From positions 1-25,740 of the forward strand of contig JAEZTA010000195.1 of NCBI GenBank assembly GCA_023443765.1: a stretch of 25,740 bases of DNA, given 5' to 3'. Position numbers and translations under genes: made by a program. This DNA is from Bacteroidota bacterium. GTDB lineage: Bacteria > Bacteroidota > Bacteroidia > Bacteroidales > Rikenellaceae. Positions 22,943 through 25,740 of this stretch are shown one piece after another; within the stretch, counting starts at the first letter, position 1, and every line of letters starts with the position of its first letter. Under the pieces are notes generated by a model. The model was given only the letters and a program-made list of their open reading frames with translations. It searched no databases and was not told the origin of the DNA.

Positions 22943-25366
22943 ATGAACCCCTTCAAATTTAACCTTTTCACGACCCTGTTCCCGGCTTTTGCGCTGGCGC
23001 TCCTCGGTGCATGTTCCGGGGACGACGGGATTGCACCCGAAGCCGACGAACTGCGTGTCTCGGGAGTCGAACAGGAGTTCACCATTGCGGCTTCGGATGC
23101 CGCGCAAATCGCCTTTACGGTCGAAAGTAACCGGACGTGGGAACTCGTGAAGTCCGGCCTGGAATGGGCCGAAGTCAGTCCCGCAGGCGGGGCGGCAGGT
23201 ATTCCGGTGCAGGTGAAGATCACGCCTTATCCCAACGTCGGCGACCTGCGTACGGGCACGATCGCCGTCCGGGCCGGATCGCAGGAGCACACCATCACCA
23301 TCCACCAGCAGCCTTCGTCCGACAGTCCTTCGATCGTCGCTGAGGGGCTGACCGACGGACGCATCGTCTGCGATGCCGAGGGGATGCCCCGGAGTTTTCG
23401 GGTCAACGCTAACGTAGCGTGGGAGGCCGTGCCGGAGAATCTCGGCTGGGTCGCCGTCGAGCCTTCCAAAGGCAGCGGCGGCACGACGGTCCGCGTCGTG
23501 GTCACTCCCGAAGAGAACGACGGTCCGGAACGGAGCGGAACGCTGATTATCAAGGCCGCTACCGCCGAGTTGCGTATCCCTGTCAGCCAGAAGCGCAAGG
23601 CGCAAAGCCCGGTCATCGCCATCGAAGAACTTACCGATAATTTCGTGCGGCTTGCCGCCGGGGAAACTCCGGTCCGCTTCCGCGTGAAATCCAACTATGC
23701 CTGGACCGTCGACCGCACGGGAGTTCCCGACTGGATTGGAATCACGCCCGACGGGGGCGCCGCGGGCGAAACGGTCACCGTCGAGGTGAAGCCCTTGTCC
23801 AATCCGGGCGACTCGCGTAAAGGGCGTTTTTCGATCACCGCCGTCGGGGGCGAAAGCTCAGCCACCGAGACGCTTGCCGTCGTACAGGCTCCGGCCCCGG
23901 GTTTCGACTGGGTGCTTTTCGAAGACGATTTCGCGTGGGCGACGACCCCTGCCGATGCGATGTTCAACGTCGCCACGCAGGACCAGGGCGCCGGGACGGT
24001 CCTGACTGACCTTTATCCCGAGATTGCCAGCGGTACGACCGACCCGTTCGGTACGGGGTGCGAAATCCTGCGCGGATACACGCGCTTCGGATGCCTCAAA
24101 TTCGGCACAGCGAGCCGCAAAGGCCGATTCACGACACCCGTCTTTGCCGAGATCGAGAAGAAGATGGACCTGACGGTTCGTTTCCGGGCGCTGACCATGC
24201 GCGATTACAATGCCGTGCTGGAAATCTATTGCGAAGAGGGGACCTACGATGCCGTCGACCTTACGCGGATTCCCGTGGGCACGAAATGGGCCGGCGATCC
24301 CTTCCAGGGCTGGTACGACGTGACGCTGACGATTACGGGTGCCACGCGCGGCTGCCGCCTGAACATCCGCTCGGAGAACGATGCCGACTGCTGCTGGTAT
24401 CTCGACGACCTGCGCGTTACCTCGCTTCGCAGCGACGCCGTGACGGGGGTGGTCATGGAGCAGGTGAAGCAGATCGCCTGTGTGAATAACAATGTCACGG
24501 TCGGCGCCGACGGCACGTTCGAGGTCGTCGTGAACCACAATACGACGCTCTCGGTCGAGCCTGCGCCGTGGATCACTCAACTCTCTGCCACCTCCGTCGC
24601 CCTGGGTTCGGGGCAGCGCACCACCTACAAATTCCAGGCGTCGGACAATATGTCGGGTGCTGTCAGGGTGGGGAAAATTCGCTTTTATAATGCGGCAGAC
24701 GGCCTTTCGGCCGAGGCCGATGTGACGCAGGCCGTCACCGTCGAACCGAAATTCAAGGTCCGCTGGATGCTGGGCGCCGACTACCTTTCGGATTACGAAT
24801 CGACCTGGGGTACGGGTCACTACGTCGCTGCCGAGCGCGGCAGTTCCCCGGCCCGTTTCTCGTATGTCGCGGGCGGCGTCTCGGAGACCAGCCCCAAATG
24901 GGCCTTCACCGGCAAGGACCCTCTTTCGTGCCCGAATGTGACCTATGGATGGACCGACGACTATTGGCTGTTCGAAACGCCGCTGGAGGGCCTTACGGCC
25001 GGGTCGCGCGTGAAGATCGCCTGCATTATGGTCCTGAGCGACAAATGCCCCAAATACTGGATGTTCGAGTACGAGGACGGCGGGGCGTGGAAACCCGTTA
25101 CGGCTGTCCGGACCGCGACCGTCGAGGATGGGGCCGAACTCTCCTACAACCTGGCTTTCGAGGCGGACGCATATAGCGACGTGTCGGGAACCGTGACGCT
25201 CACGGCTCCTGCCGGGGACGGTACGGCCCGTTTCCGCTTGCGCTGCCTGGGGCCGATCATGGTCCGGGGAACGGTGGCCAGCAAGCCCCAGAATGCGGGC
25301 ATGCGTATCGTCAATGTCGACGGCGGCGGAACGGAATGCCAGCCCACGGTATCGCTCATGGAGTAA
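22943..25366 (+). CDS. Multi-BACON surface lipoprotein with central jelly-roll-like module, putative surface glycan-binding protein
   Basis: This 807-residue lipoprotein has its lipidation Cys at residue 24 (LLGACSGDD). Three BACON-type domains span about 36-124, 129-217 and 223-315 (cores ESNRTWELVKSGLEWAEVSP, NANVAWEAVPENLGWVAVEP, KSNYAWTVDRTGVPDWIGI). Residues about 320-497 form a different module with VLFEDDFAWA at the start and GWYDVTLTITGATRGC and WYLDDLRVTS at the end, the layout of a jelly-roll carbohydrate-binding or anchor domain. A divergent BACON-like domain (about 500-598) precedes a C-terminal domain at about 604-800, homologous to the end of the lipoprotein at 12908-14497 (WTDDYWLFETP, CPKYWMFEYEDGGAWK, RFRLRC). 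It should sit on the cell surface and capture glycan. The ATG at 22943 follows a good promoter; the frame is open upstream to 22805 but that part precedes the promoter. Confidence 0.84.
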   Translation: MNPFKFNLFTTLFPAFALALLGACSGDDGIAPEADELRVSGVEQEFTIAASDAAQIAFTVESNRTWELVKSGLEWAEVSPAGGAAGIPVQVKITPYPNVGDLRTGTIAVRAGSQEHTITIHQQPSSDSPSIVAEGLTDGRIVCDAEGMPRSFRVNANVAWEAVPENLGWVAVEPSKGSGGTTVRVVVTPEENDGPERSGTLIIKAATAELRIPVSQKRKAQSPVIAIEELTDNFVRLAAGETPVRFRVKSNYAWTVDRTGVPDWIGITPDGGAAGETVTVEVKPLSNPGDSRKGRFSITAVGGESSATETLAVVQAPAPGFDWVLFEDDFAWATTPADAMFNVATQDQGAGTVLTDLYPEIASGTTDPFGTGCEILRGYTRFGCLKFGTASRKGRFTTPVFAEIEKKMDLTVRFRALTMRDYNAVLEIYCEEGTYDAVDLTRIPVGTKWAGDPFQGWYDVTLTITGATRGCRLNIRSENDADCCWYLDDLRVTSLRSDAVTGVVMEQVKQIACVNNNVTVGADGTFEVVVNHNTTLSVEPAPWITQLSATSVALGSGQRTTYKFQASDNMSGAVRVGKIRFYNAADGLSAEADVTQAVTVEPKFKVRWMLGADYLSDYESTWGTGHYVAAERGSSPARFSYVAGGVSETSPKWAFTGKDPLSCPNVTYGWTDDYWLFETPLEGLTAGSRVKIACIMVLSDKCPKYWMFEYEDGGAWKPVTAVRTATVEDGAELSYNLAFEADAYSDVSGTVTLTAPAGDGTARFRLRCLGPIMVRGTVASKPQNAGMRIVNVDGGGTECQPTVSLME

Positions 25367-25387
25367 TCTCAACGAAAAATGCACACT

Positions 25388-25740
25388 ATGAAACGCATCG
25401 AAAATTTCAACCCGTTCTTTTTCCGGAAAATAACCCTCTTGGGGGCCTTAGCCGCTTTGCTGGTGGGTGTTGCCTGCGAGCGGGACAATACGCGTGAAAT
25501 GCGGAACCCCGCGGATGACCCCGTCTGGGTTACCGGCGTCGGGCTGCCTGCCGACGAGGTCGTGGCGGCCGTAGGGGAGACCTTCGAGGTCCGCGGACAG
25601 GGCTTCGGCGGGAAGGATGTTTTCCAACTCGTCGCCGAAGGCGGCGGTACGGCGAAAGCCTATTTTCTGCCAATGGAGGTTATGGCCGACAAGGCGGTGG
25701 TGACAATCCCACAAGGCCTGCCCGACGGAACCTATACAGC
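25388..25740 (+). CDS. IPT/TIG-like lipoprotein, 3' end outside the window
   Basis: An open frame starts with ATG at 25388 and continues without a stop for 117 codons to the window edge. A signal peptide (MKRIENFNPFFFRKITLLGA, then LAALLVGVAC) puts the lipidation Cys at residue 30. The following segment, VTGVGLPADEVVAAVGETFE then VRGQGFGGKDVFQLV and LPMEVMADKAVVTIPQGLPD, has the strand pattern and the G.GF and P.GL..G.Y landmarks of IPT/TIG immunoglobulin-like domains found in PUL surface proteins. It lies 21 bases after the multi-BACON gene, so it is in the same operon. An in-frame ATG three codons upstream (25379) is also possible. Length and C-terminal domains are unknown. Confidence 0.78.
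   Translation, partial: MKRIENFNPFFFRKITLLGALAALLVGVACERDNTREMRNPADDPVWVTGVGLPADEVVAAVGETFEVRGQGFGGKDVFQLVAEGGGTAKAYFLPMEVMADKAVVTIPQGLPDGTYT

Noticed and set aside
1..25740. Mobile element, CRISPR array, tRNA or attachment site
   Set aside because: I saw no transposase or integrase motifs, no regularly spaced repeats, no tRNA-like cloverleaf and no flanking direct repeats.

Overview
The window looks like chromosomal DNA from a GC-rich gut Bacteroidota, most likely Rikenellaceae/Alistipes-like. The reasons are tandem SusC/SusD pairs, a hybrid two-component regulator, BACON-domain lipoproteins, TAnnTTTG-type -7 promoter elements, A-rich leaders without Shine-Dalgarno sequences, and high GC in the genes. 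The genus is an inference. No mobile element, tRNA or CRISPR array was seen.

Layout. Positions 1-81 are the 3' part of a 5S rRNA gene followed by a strong intrinsic terminator, so this is the end of an rRNA operon. After a gene-free stretch come two small stand-alone genes on the minus strand: a SAM-dependent methyltransferase and a short zinc-ribbon protein, each with its own promoter element and terminator. From 1957 to 22508 everything is on the minus strand and forms one polysaccharide utilisation locus (PUL). In transcription order it holds: a hybrid two-component sensor/regulator; an enzyme operon GH88 - BNR_4 beta-propeller - GH105; then a long uptake operon of a three-BACON surface lipoprotein, SusC-1, SusD-1, SusC-2, SusD-2 and a DUF1735-type lipoprotein, closed by a terminator at 1951-1989. 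Divergently, from 22874 rightwards, a second operon starts with a large multi-BACON lipoprotein and an IPT/TIG-like lipoprotein that runs off the window edge.

How the genes fit together. The two SusC/SusD pairs and the lipoproteins would bind and import glycan fragments across the outer membrane. The three enzymes have type I signal peptides, so they should act in the periplasm. GH88 and GH105 both remove 4,5-unsaturated uronic acids, which are made only by polysaccharide lyases. The only lyase candidate visible is the BNR_4 propeller between them, which I suggest may be a PL42-like (rhamnosyl-glucuronate) or related propeller lyase. This would point to a uronic-acid-bearing glycan, for example one capped with Rha-GlcA. 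The periplasmic sensor of the hybrid regulator would detect the released oligosaccharide and switch on both flanking operons.

The least ordinary signals are: a shared, apparently unnamed C-terminal domain of about 200 residues in the two BACON lipoproteins on either side of the regulator; a second SusC that lacks the usual N-terminal carboxypeptidase-like domain; a long GC-rich hairpin placed exactly between the BACON gene and SusC-1; and the candidate propeller lyase.
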